Assembly: GCA_026400935.1 (NCBI GenBank)
Contig: JAPLNX010000250.1
Location: 1 to 33,667, forward strand
Direction of reading: 5' to 3'
Source: Planctomycetia bacterium
Lineage (GTDB): Bacteria; Planctomycetota; Planctomycetia; Planctomycetales; Planctomycetaceae
DNA: 33,667 nt
The translations under genes were made by a program, and so were the position numbers. This document shows positions 33,564 to 33,667 of the stretch, one piece after another (position 1 is the first letter of the stretch; the number at the start of each line of letters is the position of its first letter). The notes under the pieces are model-generated. The model ran no database searches and was not told where the DNA came from. It was given only the letters and a program-made list of their open reading frames with translations.

Positions 33564-33578
33564 TGGCACGGCGTTTGC
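33564..33578 (+). promoter_or_regulatory. Sigma-54 (RpoN) promoter
   Basis: TGGCACG (33564-33570), four bases, then TTGC (33575-33578) matches the -24/-12 consensus exactly, including the spacing. Transcription would start near 33590. A ribosome binding site GGAAGGGAG (33599-33607) and ATG 33618 follow at suitable distances. Such a promoter needs an RpoN activator, and its site could lie in the upstream intergenic region. Confidence 0.8.
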
Positions 33579-33598
33579 GCCCGGGAGAAAGACCTCTT

Positions 33599-33607
33599 GG
33601 AAGGGAG
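33599..33607 (+). promoter_or_regulatory. Ribosome binding site for the gene at 33618
   Basis: GGAAGGGAG lies 10 bases before ATG 33618 and decides that start. Confidence 0.65.
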
Positions 33608-33617
33608 TCATTCTGGC

Positions 33618-33667
33618 ATGGCGGCGAGAAAAAAGGTTGAGGTTGCGGTCGATCCTGCGCGGGATGC
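33618..33667 (+). CDS. Start of an unknown gene, cut by the window edge
   Basis: The first 16 codons, MAARKKVEVAVDPARD, run off the right edge with no stop. The start is well supported by the ribosome binding site and the sigma-54 promoter. Too little is visible to suggest a family. The basic N-terminus is compatible with a cytoplasmic or nucleic-acid-binding protein, but that is not evidence of function. Confidence 0.6.
   Translation, partial: MAARKKVEVAVDPARD

Larger units (their letters stand above)
32962..33617. other. Long intergenic region with hairpins and a sigma-54 promoter
   Basis: 656 bases without a recognisable gene; short open frames here have no codon pattern I trust. It holds a perfect 18-bp inverted repeat (33270-33315), a CTCTCC...GTGTTG dispersed motif (33451-33472), a GC-rich hairpin (33491-33531) and a sigma-54 promoter (33564-33578) ahead of the gene at 33618. 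Confidence 0.65.

Noticed and set aside
1-33667. CRISPR arrays, tRNA or rRNA genes
   Set aside because: No regularly spaced direct repeats and no tRNA T-loop or rRNA core sequences were seen on either strand; a tRNAscan or Infernal run would settle it.

Overview
The window is chromosomal DNA that reads as Planctomycetota (Planctomycetes). The evidence is two DUF1559 pilin-like proteins with GFTLIE/GMTLIE prepilin leaders, a DUF1501 remnant, two Ser/Thr kinases, two ECF-like sigma factors of planctomycete style, two Tat-exported Gfo/Idh/MocA oxidoreductases, a HEAT-repeat exported protein, a zinc-ribbon (MJ0042-like) membrane protein, and many dispersed intergenic palindromes. The genus cannot be fixed from sequence alone.

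Layout. 1-191: the 3' end of a group II intron (maturase C-terminus, domains V and VI) lying antisense against the 3' end of a Ser/Thr kinase gene (188-1210, minus). 1211-2162: degraded DNA with a DUF1501 pseudogene and a possible 52-aa ORF. 2163-4118: a divergent pair, an ECF-like sigma factor (minus) and a TPR lipoprotein (plus). 4213-6922: a terminator, serA (phosphoglycerate dehydrogenase) and an HNH endonuclease. 6991-12845: a DUF1559 pilin-like protein with a clear terminator, an exported double metallo-beta-lactamase-fold protein, and a zinc-ribbon/TM protein. 12883-14380: a complete IS3-family element (1379 bp with 26-bp imperfect inverted repeats and an orfA/orfB frameshift site) next to an IS630-like transposase remnant. 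14381-17815: a four-gene plus-strand operon whose first gene is cut by the IS: LolA-like membrane protein (truncated), C39-like cysteine peptidase, DUF1573-like protein, DUF1559 pilin-like protein. 17854-19317: a kinase with a degenerate receiver domain (minus). 19683-24376: a large FtsX-type permease and a DrrA-type ABC ATPase separated by a palindrome. 24377-24869: a cluster of long inverted repeats. 24870-28427: a HEAT-repeat protein and an oxidoreductase (both minus). 28708-30403: a small conserved-looking protein and a second oxidoreductase (plus). 30509-31225: a second ECF-like sigma factor. 31369-32961: a membrane-anchored alpha/beta hydrolase (minus). 32962-33617: a long noncoding stretch with a perfect 18-bp inverted repeat and, at its end, a consensus sigma-54 promoter reading into a gene that starts at 33618 and leaves the window.

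The best candidate for an undescribed system is the 14381-17815 operon. It combines a membrane C39-like protease without an ABC transporter, a DUF1573-like periplasmic protein, a pseudopilin with an atypical leader and a LolA-like protein. This suggests a dedicated export, maturation or assembly pathway for one pilin-like substrate, but that function is inference. Other points of note are the intron that ends the kinase gene, the complementary loss of metal ligands in the two MBL domains, the kinase with a degenerate receiver, the mismatched ABC pair, and the sigma-54 promoter at the right edge.
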